Source of the DNA: Tautonia marina
GTDB taxonomy: Bacteria; Planctomycetota; Planctomycetia; Isosphaerales; Isosphaeraceae
Direction: 5' to 3'
Length of the DNA stretch: 64,000 bases
NCBI RefSeq assembly: GCF_009177065.1
Contig: NZ_WEZF01000002.1
Span: 124,001-188,000 of the forward strand
The translations under genes and the position numbers were made by a program. A model generated the notes under the pieces. It worked only from the letters and a program-made list of their open reading frames with translations. It did not search any database and was not told the DNA's origin. Below are positions 9,959 to 18,150 of the stretch, one piece after another (position 1 is the first letter of the stretch; each line of letters begins with the position of its first letter).

Positions 9959-10015
9959 GGCGAGCGACCTCCGGTTGTCCTCACCACCGATCGAGTCCGG
10001 CATCGACCGGGCCGA

Positions 10016-10762
10016 TCAGCGCAACCCCAGGTTCCGGGCATGGAACTCCACGGCCTCCTGGACGTGGGCATCCCAGTATGCCCAGTCATGACCGCCGGGG
10101 AATTCCTCATATTCGTGCGGGATCTGCAAGTCGTTCAGATGTGTGTGAAAGGCTCGGTTCTGATCGAGCAGGAAGTCTTCGGTCCCGCAATCGATCCGCA
10201 GCTTCGGCAAGATTCCGTGATCGATTTGCTCGACCAGGGTAAAGGGATCCTCCGGTCCCCCCGAGGGATCAGGCCCGAAGATCCGGCCAAACTCGGGGCT
10301 CAACGCTCTCCCTTCACCAATCCCATGAACAAAACCGAGGGCCCCGGAATGGGAGTTGACGCTGGCAAATCGGTCGTGATGCTTCACCCCGACCTTCACT
10401 GCGCCGTATCCTCCCATCGAGAGGCCGCCAATCGCCCGTCCCGAGCGTTCGGCCTTCACTGGAAACGTACGATCGACGAACGACACGAGTTCCAGCAGAT
10501 CATCCTCGTACGCCGCGCCCTCGACTGCGTTGGAGTACCAGCCACGACCGCCATCGGGCATGACGACGGCCATCGGCAACCCAGCAACATAGCGTTCGAT
10601 GCTGGTCCGACGCATCCAGATCGTATGATCATCCGAAAGGCCGTGCAGCAGATAGAACACCGACCAGGGGCGGTCGATCCTCGGATCGTCCGGAAAGACG
10701 ATGTTGAACGCCGATGCCTTGCGCAAGGCCTGGCTGAAATACTGGATCGTGGCAAACGCCAT
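10016..10762 (-). CDS. esterase family protein (esterase D / S-formylglutathione hydrolase-like)
   Basis: Alpha/beta-hydrolase of the putative esterase (esterase D) family. The oxyanion-side segment YLLHGLSDDHTIW is near residue 40, the nucleophile elbow GLSMGGYGA holds the catalytic serine, and the C-terminal FPGGHDWAYW supplies the histidine; an acidic residue in DCGTEDF is the likely third triad member. No signal peptide is visible with the chosen start. That start is ATG 10762, with GGAGG eight bases upstream; an in-frame start at 10795 lacks one. The length, 248 aa, is normal for the family. The gene follows the tRNA-binding-domain gene on the same strand with a ~48 bp gap and precedes recN. 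The substrate is unknown. Confidence 0.85.
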   Translation of the reverse strand: MAFATIQYFSQALRKASAFNIVFPDDPRIDRPWSVFYLLHGLSDDHTIWMRRTSIERYVAGLPMAVVMPDGGRGWYSNAVEGAAYEDDLLELVSFVDRTFPVKAERSGRAIGGLSMGGYGAVKVGVKHHDRFASVNSHSGALGFVHGIGEGRALSPEFGRIFGPDPSGGPEDPFTLVEQIDHGILPKLRIDCGTEDFLLDQNRAFHTHLNDLQIPHEYEEFPGGHDWAYWDAHVQEAVEFHARNLGLR

Positions 10763-10810
10763 CCGGTCGGCCTCCGTGGGCGGCCGGGATCGCACCTCGT
10801 GCGATCGGGC

Positions 10811-11194
10811 CTATTTGACTTTCGAACCCGGCAGGCACTCGGGATCGGCCGGGGTCAGCAGCACGACCTTATCGCCCGAACTGGCCGCAAGCAACATGCC
10901 GTTCGACGACTCTCCCCGGAGCATGGCCGGTTCCAGATTGTTGACCACCACGATCAAACGACCGACAAGGTCTTCGGGAGCGTAGTGCTGTTTAATGCCC
11001 GCGACGATCTGCTTCTGCTCGTCGCCGAGGTCCACCTGCAACAGCAAGAGCTTGTCGGCATTCGGATGGGGACGAGCCTCCAGCACCTTGGCAATGCGGA
11101 GGTCGAGCTTGGCAAACTGGTCGTAAGTGATCGGATCGGCCATCGTCGACTCGATTGGCTGCGCCTCGGTGGCCAGAGAATCGACCACCGGCAT
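10811..11194 (-). CDS. stand-alone tRNA-binding domain protein (MetRS beta / Trbp111-like)
   Basis: 127 aa consisting almost entirely of one EMAP-II/Trbp111-type OB-fold. From YDQFAKLDLRIAKVLEA through PNADKLLLLQVDLG and IVAGIKQHY to GMLLAA near the end, the order of motifs matches the C-terminal tRNA-binding domain of methionyl-tRNA synthetase. No catalytic synthetase is nearby, so it probably acts as a separate tRNA-binding subunit or chaperone. The start is ATG 11194 (AGGTG six bases upstream). An ATG at 11143 begins exactly at the domain and is the alternative; a longer frame to 11242 is unlikely. Confidence 0.85.
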   Translation of the reverse strand: MPVVDSLATEAQPIESTMADPITYDQFAKLDLRIAKVLEARPHPNADKLLLLQVDLGDEQKQIVAGIKQHYAPEDLVGRLIVVVNNLEPAMLRGESSNGMLLAASSGDKVVLLTPADPECLPGSKVK

Positions 11195-11413
11195 GTTCGG
11201 CACCTCGGTCGGGGCACGACACCCGTGCCCCTCGTCGAGCATCCTATCGCCCCATTCATCGGCTCGTCAAGCCGTCAGTCTGAACTTGCGTTCACAATTC
11301 GCTCAGGATGTTGCCAGCCACCGGCGCAACGTCTCGGGTGGTTCTCCCGTTGCTTTCGGTGGGAGCACCACGGAAGCAGGGGACAATCGATTCTCAATCT
11401 GCGCCTCAAGGAA

Positions 11414-11746
11414 TTATCGAGGGGAGACCAGCCGGGCAAGCCCTCGACCCAGATCTCGGATCACCGCCCAGGCGATGACAAACGGCGTGCTGGGACGGGT
11501 CAGAATCGTCGGTAAATTGCGCTCGAACAGGAAATGACCTGCGAACATGAACGCATAACCGCCAAGAAAAAGGCCCAGCGACCAGAGGGGGCGGAATGGG
11601 AGCAGAAGGATTGCCGCCGCGACCATCGGCCAGCCCACTCCGACATGCAACACATGGTTGATCGGGTGGGAATGATCTTGGCGATACTTTTCGATCAGCC
11701 GGGCCATCCTGGGGGAACCAGACACCGAGGGCATGAACGACGGCAT
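11414..11746 (-). CDS. DUF962 / Mpo1-like membrane protein
   Basis: 110 aa. The sequence EKYRQDHSHPINHVLHVGVG at residues ~19-38 is the DUF962 hallmark, with conserved histidines. Three hydrophobic stretches (~40-52, ~57-72, ~85-98) surround the motif GHFLFERNLP. Yeast Mpo1, the characterised relative, is an Fe(II)-dependent dioxygenase acting on 2-hydroxy fatty acids; the conserved His residues here make the same chemistry possible, but this is inference. The start ATG 11746 has AAGGAG about ten bases upstream; upstream in-frame translation is not protein-like. The gene lies between the tRNA-binding protein and the multiheme cytochrome, all on the minus strand, with gaps of 160 bp or more. 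Confidence 0.85.
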   Translation of the reverse strand: MPSFMPSVSGSPRMARLIEKYRQDHSHPINHVLHVGVGWPMVAAAILLLPFRPLWSLGLFLGGYAFMFAGHFLFERNLPTILTRPSTPFVIAWAVIRDLGRGLARLVSPR

Positions 11747-11906
11747 CAGCGAGCACTCCTTCCTTGCGCACTCTTGGGAGCGAGATGGGGATGGAACCAG
11801 CATGTCCCTGGAACATGGGACGACCGGAAACGCTCTCAGACTATCCTCCAGCCCGTCACGCTCCAAGGTCAGTCCGATTCTCCGGGGCAAGCCTCTCCTG
11901 GCCCCA

Positions 11907-13490
11907 TCAATCCCCCGCCTCGGCATCGTCCCGCCCGGAAGGGGTCGGCAGCGTGCTGGGGTCGAGCCCTTCTCGGACCTTCGGATCGTCGTAGCGGTCA
12001 AGCTTGGGGTGGGCGACCATCGGCCATCGCTTCGAGAAATCCCAGTGAGGGTCGTTGTCGCTGTCGTGGCAGCGAATGCAAAGCGTCTGCTCGGCTTCTT
12101 CGCGAGTCAGGACCATCTGGGAACGGTACTCCCAGTTCATCGGGTCGGTCACGTGCAGCGAGCCGGGGCCGTGGCAGTTCTCGCACTGCTGATTGCTCAG
12201 GTGAGGAGTGGTCGCGGCGTTGACGAACCCCGAGTCGAACTCGAACCCGGTGGTGTGGCAACTGACGCATTCGGCGTCCATGGTCCGATTGCCGCGATGC
12301 CCCGACTCGATGGCAGCCAAGGCATAGGCATGTTTGGTGGTGGACCACTTTTGATAGGTGTTCGGATGGCAGTTTTTGCAGGTCTCCGCGCCGACGAAGC
12401 GGGCTCCCGAGGGATGAGGACGGCGCGGGTAGTTTTCCACCACCTCGTTCTGGGCCAAGCGGTTCAGGTACTCCTCCCCGAGCAAGGAACGGATCGGCTC
12501 GACATCGTCGTAGCGGGAGTCGAGACGAACCCGACGGTATCGAGGGCGGCCGGGAGTGTCTGCAAACAGGTCGAGCAAGCCCACTTGCTGGCCCTTCTTG
12601 CCGACCAGGACCAGAGTTGTCGAGCCATCGTGCAACCGCTCGGGACGGGCAGGAGCCAACTCGAACTCCGATTTGCCCACGACGATCTCGACCTCGGGAA
12701 AGGCCTCGGCCAGCGATCGGGCCAGATCACTCGGGCCTTGAACCATGAGGATCTGCACATCGGTTTCCGACTGGAGCGAGGGCAGAGCAACCTGGATCGA
12801 CTCCATCGGGTCGAGGACGCGCTGGATGTAAAAGTCCTGCTCCGGATCGGCCAGGGCCGAGATTGCGCGAGGGTCGACCACGGCAAGAATGCCCAGAGAA
12901 AGGCCCCCGGCCTCGACCCGAATCGACGCGCGAAAGGTCTCCTCAAGCCCCTCGGCCGGTTGAATGTTGGTGGCCACGAGGGGAGGAGCATCCGGAACGT
13001 TGAGATACTGACCGAGGAATTCGCCCATGCCAATTTCGAGGTCGTCGGGACTCAGGGCAAGCGCCTGGTAGCCGAGGCGGGCGAGCGCTTCGAGTCCGAT
13101 TCCCTGCTTGATGCGGATCTGGTCGGGCCCCGCCCGAGAGCCCGCCGGATCGGCAATGATGCTTCCGAGGTCGATGGGGACGAGGTCCTGGCCCTGCTCA
13201 CGGAGCTGGTTCATCAGGTCGGCCCGTCGTCCCAGGCCGCCCGTCTGGCCGTCGGTGCAGCCGCAGGGTTCGAGGTAGCCGTTTTGCTGGCCGGAGACAA
13301 GCAGCACCGCGTCGGCCGGTCGGTCGTCATCCTGCGCATCTTCGGCCAGGTCGTCATCCGGAGGAGCTGGAACCGGTTTGATGTCGGGAGTCTCAGGAGC
13401 ATTGTTCGAGGAACAGCCGACATAGACCAGGATGGCCGCCCCGACCAGGACCGAGGCCACCGCCCTCCAGGGGCTCCGACTGTCAGTCAT
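11907..13490 (-). CDS. multiheme c-type cytochrome with metallophosphatase-like N-terminal region
   Basis: 527 aa, probably exported. A hydrophobic N-terminus (residues ~10-25) ends in VYVGCSS, which resembles a weak lipobox. The middle region begins VLLVSGQQNGYLEPCGC...GGLGRRA and continues through FLGQYLN and NIVVGKSE-like segments, resembling SoxB/5'-nucleotidase-type metallophosphatases that have lost their own metal motifs. The C-terminal ~170 residues hold four CxxCH haem sites (CKNCH, CVSCH, CENCH, CIRCH), as in cytochrome c554-type proteins. The likely role is periplasmic electron transfer; the partner is unknown. The ATG start has GGAGC upstream. It follows the DUF1573 gene on the same strand with a 219 bp gap. 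Confidence 0.85.
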   Translation of the reverse strand: MTDSRSPWRAVASVLVGAAILVYVGCSSNNAPETPDIKPVPAPPDDDLAEDAQDDDRPADAVLLVSGQQNGYLEPCGCTDGQTGGLGRRADLMNQLREQGQDLVPIDLGSIIADPAGSRAGPDQIRIKQGIGLEALARLGYQALALSPDDLEIGMGEFLGQYLNVPDAPPLVATNIQPAEGLEETFRASIRVEAGGLSLGILAVVDPRAISALADPEQDFYIQRVLDPMESIQVALPSLQSETDVQILMVQGPSDLARSLAEAFPEVEIVVGKSEFELAPARPERLHDGSTTLVLVGKKGQQVGLLDLFADTPGRPRYRRVRLDSRYDDVEPIRSLLGEEYLNRLAQNEVVENYPRRPHPSGARFVGAETCKNCHPNTYQKWSTTKHAYALAAIESGHRGNRTMDAECVSCHTTGFEFDSGFVNAATTPHLSNQQCENCHGPGSLHVTDPMNWEYRSQMVLTREEAEQTLCIRCHDSDNDPHWDFSKRWPMVAHPKLDRYDDPKVREGLDPSTLPTPSGRDDAEAGD

Positions 13491-13709
13491 CAATTCCAAC
13501 GCTCCGTCTCGGTTCGTCCGTTGCGGAAGAATGCTGCCCCCGTCCCGGAGGGCAACCGGCGAAGGTCTCAACGTCCCTCGGCACGAGTCGTTTCGTGCCG
13601 AGGGGGAGAATTCACGGTCAGGGGAACGACCGGGAACCAGGGCGAGACACCTCGAAGGCTCAGTGCCGGCCCCCTGATTCTGACGCTCCAGATACGGGCG
13701 GAGCTCGCG

Positions 13710-14936
13710 TCAGCCGCCTCGCACCAGGACCTCGACGGGAACCTTCACTTCCTCGGCCTGAGGGTGATCGGTTTCCAGGATCAGAACCCCCTTATGAATG
13801 CCGGGTTTGGCCCCTGGGGGGACGCTGACCTGCAAGCGGTACTGACGGAATTGCTCCGAGGCGTTCACCTCGGACACCGGCTCGACCGTTCCTTCGACGA
13901 TCCCCTGAAGCGAGTCGGGAACGCGGACGGTGAAGGTGGTTTGATCGTGGTTCCGGACGTTGAGCATGACCGTGACGGTTCGCCCCTGCGAGCGATCGAC
14001 GCCCGGCACGTAGAGTCGTTCGGGCATGGCGGCGATCGGTCCGACAATTTGGCCGCTGATGGGCAACTCGACCTCGGGCCGGATCGGGTGGTCGGTCTTG
14101 AGGGTGATGAGATCCGCGAATCGCCCCAGAGGAAGTCCGGGCTTGAGGAGAACCGTGACCCGATAGGCGGAGGTCACGGGAGGCAGCTCCTCGTCGTGAT
14201 CGTGGTCAGAGGGGGGGCTTCCGGGGCCGTGCGAGTGGCCGACAATCGATTCGAGCCGGGCGGCGTTGAAGGCCTCCAACTCCTCTTCGGTCAGGGTCCG
14301 TACCTCGGCGTCGATCACGCCGGGGCGAGAGCTGGCCGGATTCGGCTCGATGGTCAGCTCGGGATAGGTGGGAGAAAAGACGATGGTCGACAAGGAGGTT
14401 TCCTCGTCGCTCGGGACCGACGGAAAGTCGAGCCGGGGCGGGTCGACGACGACGGCCGGAGTGATGACTCCCTTGACCATGAAGCTCAGGGTCGGGTGAT
14501 GTTCATAATCGTTGGTGGCGAACCGCGCATAGGTGCTGAACTGACCGATCTTGTCGCGGGTTTCCCAGGCGACGGCCAGCTCGACCTCTTCGCCGGGTTC
14601 GATCTCAACGGTTCCCCCTTCGGTCAGCGATTGCTTCTCTTCGCCGACCGTCACCCCGGTGCAGGTGCAGGGTTTATCGATGAAGCGGAGCTGGAGCGTT
14701 CCCTCCCCCTCGTTGCGAAGGGTCCAGGCGCGGGAGCCCCGATCCTGCTCGCTCATCAACCCAAAATCATGGGTTGGCTCGTCATCGAAGACCAGCACGG
14801 GAGGCGGTCCGGTTTCTTCGTCGAACCGAGCCGAGGGGACCGGCCCGGCCACGTCGGCCGGCAGGTAGCTGACAGCCAACGGAATGGCCGCCGCCACGAC
14901 AACAATCAGCACGGCCAGGATGATCCAGCGGATCAT
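13710..14936 (-). CDS. DUF1573 domain-containing exported protein
   Basis: 408 aa with one N-terminal membrane segment (residues ~4-24). The rest is predicted outside the cytoplasm. The early part is a DUF1573 domain: DFG near residue 57, then TLRNEGEGTLQL and the paired-cysteine signature DKPCTCTGV near residue 90. Two further Ig-like repeats follow, each ending with a phrase of the type LETDHP / LKTDHP. DUF1573 proteins are widespread in Planctomycetota and Bacteroidota, and their role is unknown. The gene precedes the multiheme cytochrome on the same strand, and the pair may be co-expressed. A His/Asp-rich patch HSHGPGSPPSDHDHDEE near residue 235 could bind metal. Confidence 0.85.
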   Translation of the reverse strand: MIRWIILAVLIVVVAAAIPLAVSYLPADVAGPVPSARFDEETGPPPVLVFDDEPTHDFGLMSEQDRGSRAWTLRNEGEGTLQLRFIDKPCTCTGVTVGEEKQSLTEGGTVEIEPGEEVELAVAWETRDKIGQFSTYARFATNDYEHHPTLSFMVKGVITPAVVVDPPRLDFPSVPSDEETSLSTIVFSPTYPELTIEPNPASSRPGVIDAEVRTLTEEELEAFNAARLESIVGHSHGPGSPPSDHDHDEELPPVTSAYRVTVLLKPGLPLGRFADLITLKTDHPIRPEVELPISGQIVGPIAAMPERLYVPGVDRSQGRTVTVMLNVRNHDQTTFTVRVPDSLQGIVEGTVEPVSEVNASEQFRQYRLQVSVPPGAKPGIHKGVLILETDHPQAEEVKVPVEVLVRGG

Positions 14937-15248
14937 GATCGAGCAGCTCCGTGGCGAGGAGAGATCAAAGAAGAAGGCCGGGCGGCGGCACGATTTCCGA
15001 CGATTCGACCTGGGTGCCGGCTCTGGCAGGCCACTGCCACGCGGTTGACACGTATTCGAATCCTCGGAAAACCACCGAGACGACGATCAGGCACGACCGC
15101 CAACCCAACACACCGGAATCGACCAGACCGAAAGTGGACACCCGGCCGATTCCGCAGCAATTGTAAAGGTCGGTTCGGAAGGGGGTCAAGCACAGGGACT
15201 CATATCCCGATCGACGAAAGATTTTTCTTAAAGTCGAACGGCAATGGA
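14937..15248. other. intergenic DNA between divergent genes
   Basis: No gene seen. A TTGACA at about 15047 and an A/T-rich patch TTTTTCTTAAAG around 15222-15234 are the only promoter-like signs. Frames here are short and not coding-like. The promoter of the RRM gene is annotated separately just to the right. Confidence 0.5.
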
Positions 15249-15277
15249 TTGACACGAGTGGCAAGAGGCGTTACATC
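15249..15277 (+). promoter_or_regulatory. candidate sigma-70-type promoter for the RRM gene
   Basis: A perfect -35 hexamer TTGACA (15249-15254) is followed by a 16-17 base spacer and a weak -10 (TTACAT at 15271 or TACATC at 15272). Transcription would begin near 15283, exactly where the leader hairpins start, giving a leader of about 205 bases. Confidence 0.45.
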
Positions 15278-15285
15278 TTCAAATT

Positions 15286-15342
15286 GCCATCGTAGCGATC
15301 TCGCCTGCGATGGCCATCTCGGGGAGTTTTCCCCGACTGGCC
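15286..15342 (+). promoter_or_regulatory. overlapping alternative hairpins in the RRM gene leader
   Basis: Two stems compete for the same bases. Stem A pairs GCCATCG (15286-15292) with CGATGGC (15308-15314). Stem B pairs GGCCA (15312-15316) with TGGCC (15338-15342) and continues inward as TCGGGG (15319-15324) with CCCCGA (15331-15336). They share 15312-15314, so only one can be complete at a time. Cold-shock genes often carry thermosensing leaders; this arrangement before an RNA-binding-protein gene could be one. That function is inference. Confidence 0.45.
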
Positions 15343-15489
15343 GGGAGGAACGTCGGATCGCGTTCGCGACGTCATGATCTCACATTTCTTCCGTCCCTGT
15401 GCTGGCGTGTGTTCCGCACCCGGCACATTCCGATTTCCCATCTCCGTTTGCGCTCGGTGGAGTGCCTGAGTCAGACCCAGGCGAACGTC

Positions 15490-15864
15490 ATGGCGAAGCG
15501 ACTCTACGTCGGGAACCTAGCCTACACGGTCAACGATGCGGACCTGCTCGCCCTGTTCGAGCAATATGGTGCGGTCCGCTCCGCGCAGGTTTTGAAAGAC
15601 CGTGAAACGAACCGGAGCCGCGGCTTCGGCTTTGTTGAAATGGATAACGATGACGAGGCCGACAACGCGATCTCCGCGCTGGACGGTCAGGACCACTCTG
15701 GTCGTCGTTTGACGGTGAATGAGGCCCGACCTCGGACGCCTGGCGGCAACGGCGGCGGTGGCGGCGGCTACGGCCGTGGTGGTGGTGGCTACGGCGGTGG
15801 CGGCGGCTACGGCGGTGGCGGCGGCTACGGCGGTGGTGGCGGCGGCGGCTACGATCGCTATTGA
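15490..15864 (+). CDS. glycine-rich RRM RNA-binding protein
   Basis: 124-aa cytoplasmic RNA-binding protein with one RNA recognition motif (residues ~3-80) and a glycine/tyrosine tail. RNP2 is RLYVGNLAY (residues 4-12) and RNP1 is RSRGFGFVEM near residue 41. The tail repeats GGYGGGG and ends GGGYDRY. Such proteins in bacteria, especially cyanobacteria, are induced by cold and act as RNA chaperones; the same role is plausible here. The ATG 15490 start fits the domain boundary, and the in-frame region upstream is untranslated leader. The NifU-like gene follows 106 bp downstream. Confidence 0.92.
   Translation: MAKRLYVGNLAYTVNDADLLALFEQYGAVRSAQVLKDRETNRSRGFGFVEMDNDDEADNAISALDGQDHSGRRLTVNEARPRTPGGNGGGGGGYGRGGGGYGGGGGYGGGGGYGGGGGGGYDRY
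15787..15840 (+). repeat. three 18-bp tandem repeats within the RRM gene
   Basis: Three consecutive copies of an 18-base unit starting GGCTACGGCGGTGG, at 15787, 15805 and 15823; the third differs at one base. Each encodes GYGGGG. The repeat keeps the reading frame, so copy number could vary by slippage without breaking the protein. Confidence 0.85.
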
Positions 15865-15970
15865 GCCGATCCCGTCCTGGCGGGTTGGATCGATTTGGCC
15901 CTTGTGCTTCGGCCCGGCTCGCCCGGCCTCAACCTCTCGGCCCCGTGGGTCCCGCGGTGGCCCATCATTG

Positions 15971-16246
15971 ATGATGGCAAACCCTGATCCCAGTCCCTCG
16001 ATCGACCCCCTCCTCGACCTGCGAGGGCGGCTCGAAGCCGTGCTGGACCATGACGTCCGTCCTGATCTCCGGGCCGATGGCGGTGATGTTGAGGTCGTCG
16101 GCATCGACCCGGATCGAATTGTGCAAATCCGCCTCTCCGGTGCGTGCCAGGGCTGTTCGTCGGCCGCGATCGTCCTGGCCATGCAAATCGAGTCGGTCGT
16201 GAAAGCACAGATTCCCGAAATCCGGTTCCTTGAACCAGTCCCCTGA
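15971..16246 (+). CDS. NifU C-terminal-like Fe-S scaffold protein
   Basis: 91 aa matching the NifU C-terminal (Nfu) domain, a carrier that delivers Fe-S clusters to target enzymes in the cytoplasm. Visible signatures are RPDLRADGGDVEVVGI near residues 32-47 and the cluster-binding CxxC in GACQGCSSA near residue 60. The ATG at 15971 is followed directly by a second ATG; neither has a strong ribosome-binding site. Its neighbour HemW is itself an Fe-S enzyme, which fits a small Fe-S-related group. Confidence 0.9.
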   Translation: MMANPDPSPSIDPLLDLRGRLEAVLDHDVRPDLRADGGDVEVVGIDPDRIVQIRLSGACQGCSSAAIVLAMQIESVVKAQIPEIRFLEPVP

Positions 16247-16400
16247 GATCTTTGTGTCAGTCTGATTGTCCTCCTTGACCGACGGATGACCCCTCACAGG
16301 GTCGTGTTGAGCGTGCGGTTCCAGGTCGCGATGCGTAGAATCCATTGAGGTGCTCGCGCTTCTGGACCCCTTTGACGACCTGATTCGGTGCTCATCCGTC

Positions 16401-17585
16401 ATGACGATGGTTTCGCAAGATTCTCGGGACGTCCGATCGGACGGCGAGCCCCCCTGGCTCAGGCCGAGATCGGTCTATGTCCATATCCCATTCTGCGCGC
16501 ATAAGTGTGGCTATTGTGACTTCGCGTCACTCGCCGGGGCTGATGACCTGGCCGATCGTTACCTCGATGCGCTCGATCAGGAAATGCGGCGCGGGCTCGA
16601 GGGGCGCCCCCGTGTCGAGACCATTTTCATCGGGGGAGGCACGCCGACCCGACTGGAGCCGTGGCAACTAGAGCGGTTGCTTGTGCGGATTCGGGATCTG
16701 GTCGAATTGACCCCTGGTGGCGAGTGGACCGTGGAAGCCAATCCGGGCACGCTCGACGATCGCAAAATCACGGTTCTGGCCGAGGGAGGGGTGAACCGGA
16801 TCAGTCTGGGGGCGCAGTCGTTCCAGCCGAGCTCCCTGAAGGCCCTGGAACGCAACCATGACCCGGAGGATGTGCCCCGAGCCGTCGCGCTGATCCAGCA
16901 TCGCTTCGAGCGCTGGTCGCTCGACTTGATCTTTGGCGCGCCGGGTTCCACCCTCGACCAGTGGCGCGACGACCTGGAGCGTGCAATTGCTCTGGGACCA
17001 TCCCATCTTTCCTGTTACGGTCTGGTCTACGAGAAGGGCACATCGCTCTGGAAACAGTGGAACGCCGGCGAGGTGCAAGCCGTGGCGGAGGATGTCGAAC
17101 ATGACATGTACGCCATGACGATCGATCGCTTGACCCACGTGGGGCTCCGGCACTACGAAATCTCCAATTTCGCCCGTCCTGGGCACGAGTCGCAGCATAA
17201 TCTCGTCTACTGGGCGAACGACGCGTATTACGGCTTCGGGCTTGGGGCTACGCGGTACGTGAATGGGGTCCGGTCTTCGAATACAAGGGATTTACTCGCC
17301 TATCTTCGCCGGATTGAACAAGGCCAGGAGGCCACCGGCCCAACCGAGCGGCTCGACCTGGAGCAACGAGCCAGAGAGACGGCGGTTCTGATGCTCCGAC
17401 GGCTCGACCTGGGGATTGACCGGGAGGATTTCCGAACCCGCTGTGGCCTCGACCTTGACGCGCTCTGCGGCGAATCGCTCGCGCGATCCGTGGCGCGAGG
17501 TTGGCTGATCGACGACGGCCGACGCCTGAAACTCTCCAGAACGGGCCTCTTTCTGGCAGATACAGTCATGAGCGATCTGCTCTGA
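16401..17585 (+). CDS. hemW: radical SAM haem chaperone HemW
   Basis: 394-aa cytoplasmic radical SAM protein. The cluster motif CxxxCxxC is CAHKCGYC (C32, C36, C39) after YVHIPF, which is the HemW/HemN-like context. Further HemW motifs include FIGGGTPT, SLGAQSF, DLIFGAPG and YEISNFARPGHES, followed by the C-terminal HemN_C-type region. HemW is a haem chaperone, distinct from coproporphyrinogen dehydrogenase HemN, with which it was long confused; the CGYCDF cysteine spacing favours HemW. The start is uncertain: ATG 16401 and ATG 16407 are close, and the in-frame GTG at 16350 adds unlikely residues. Confidence 0.9.
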   Translation: MTMVSQDSRDVRSDGEPPWLRPRSVYVHIPFCAHKCGYCDFASLAGADDLADRYLDALDQEMRRGLEGRPRVETIFIGGGTPTRLEPWQLERLLVRIRDLVELTPGGEWTVEANPGTLDDRKITVLAEGGVNRISLGAQSFQPSSLKALERNHDPEDVPRAVALIQHRFERWSLDLIFGAPGSTLDQWRDDLERAIALGPSHLSCYGLVYEKGTSLWKQWNAGEVQAVAEDVEHDMYAMTIDRLTHVGLRHYEISNFARPGHESQHNLVYWANDAYYGFGLGATRYVNGVRSSNTRDLLAYLRRIEQGQEATGPTERLDLEQRARETAVLMLRRLDLGIDREDFRTRCGLDLDALCGESLARSVARGWLIDDGRRLKLSRTGLFLADTVMSDLL

Positions 17586-17643
17586 TCGGATCAGACCCAA
17601 ACTCGCCAGGCCCGCCCGAGTGTCCCAAGGAGGGGACTTCCCG

Positions 17644-18087
17644 ATGGCTCGGATCGCCGCCGCCTCTGCCCTGTTGTTGTGGCTTTCCGGCTGTGCCTCG
17701 CTGCCGGGGCACCGGGAACCGCTGGCCGGTCGGGTCATCCCCTGCCCTTGCGATGTTGAGGAACTGGCCGTGATTGCGGCCGATCATCCTCGGGCGATCA
17801 TTTCCAGGGATTCCGACCACGCCACCGCGAAGTATCATCCCGGCGCCTTCGTGACGTACCGCGTGTTCGACCCGGACACCGATCGCATGGCGGGCAATCA
17901 GTGTTCCTTCGATCGTCACGGTCGGCTGATCGCCGCGGGCCCAGCCGCCGGGACGCCCGACTTCGTCTCCCCGGAGCGGAGCCTGCTGGGCCACTTCTTC
18001 GTCGATGTGCTGCCGTTCCATCGGCTCGGGTGGATGGAGTATCATCGTCAAGGATGGGCGCCGATTGCTCGGGTGTCCTGCGATTAA
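17644..18087 (+). CDS. hypothetical lipoprotein
   Basis: 147 aa, function not recognised. The N-terminus MARIAAASALLLWLSGCAS is a lipoprotein signal with lipobox LSGC, so the mature protein should be membrane-anchored in the periplasm. The body has a CPCDVEEL segment and aromatic patches HFFVDVLPFHRLGW and WMEYHRQGW near the C-terminus. The start is well supported by AAGGAGGGG upstream. It lies 58 bp after hemW and 63 bp before the DUF790 gene on the same strand, so it may share transcripts with them, but it suggests no functional link. Confidence 0.75.
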   Translation: MARIAAASALLLWLSGCASLPGHREPLAGRVIPCPCDVEELAVIAADHPRAIISRDSDHATAKYHPGAFVTYRVFDPDTDRMAGNQCSFDRHGRLIAAGPAAGTPDFVSPERSLLGHFFVDVLPFHRLGWMEYHRQGWAPIARVSCD

Positions 18088-18150
18088 TCGGTCTGGGTTT
18101 GGTCAGCCGAATCAAGCCTCGCCGCGCTGCACCTTTTGAGACGAGTCGCG

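Noticed and set aside
11733-15377. A 1,214-codon plus-strand ORF across the cytochrome and DUF1573 genes
   Set aside because: Entirely antisense to two genes with clear domains; the product has the Arg/Gly/Leu/Val bias of shadow frames and no motif.
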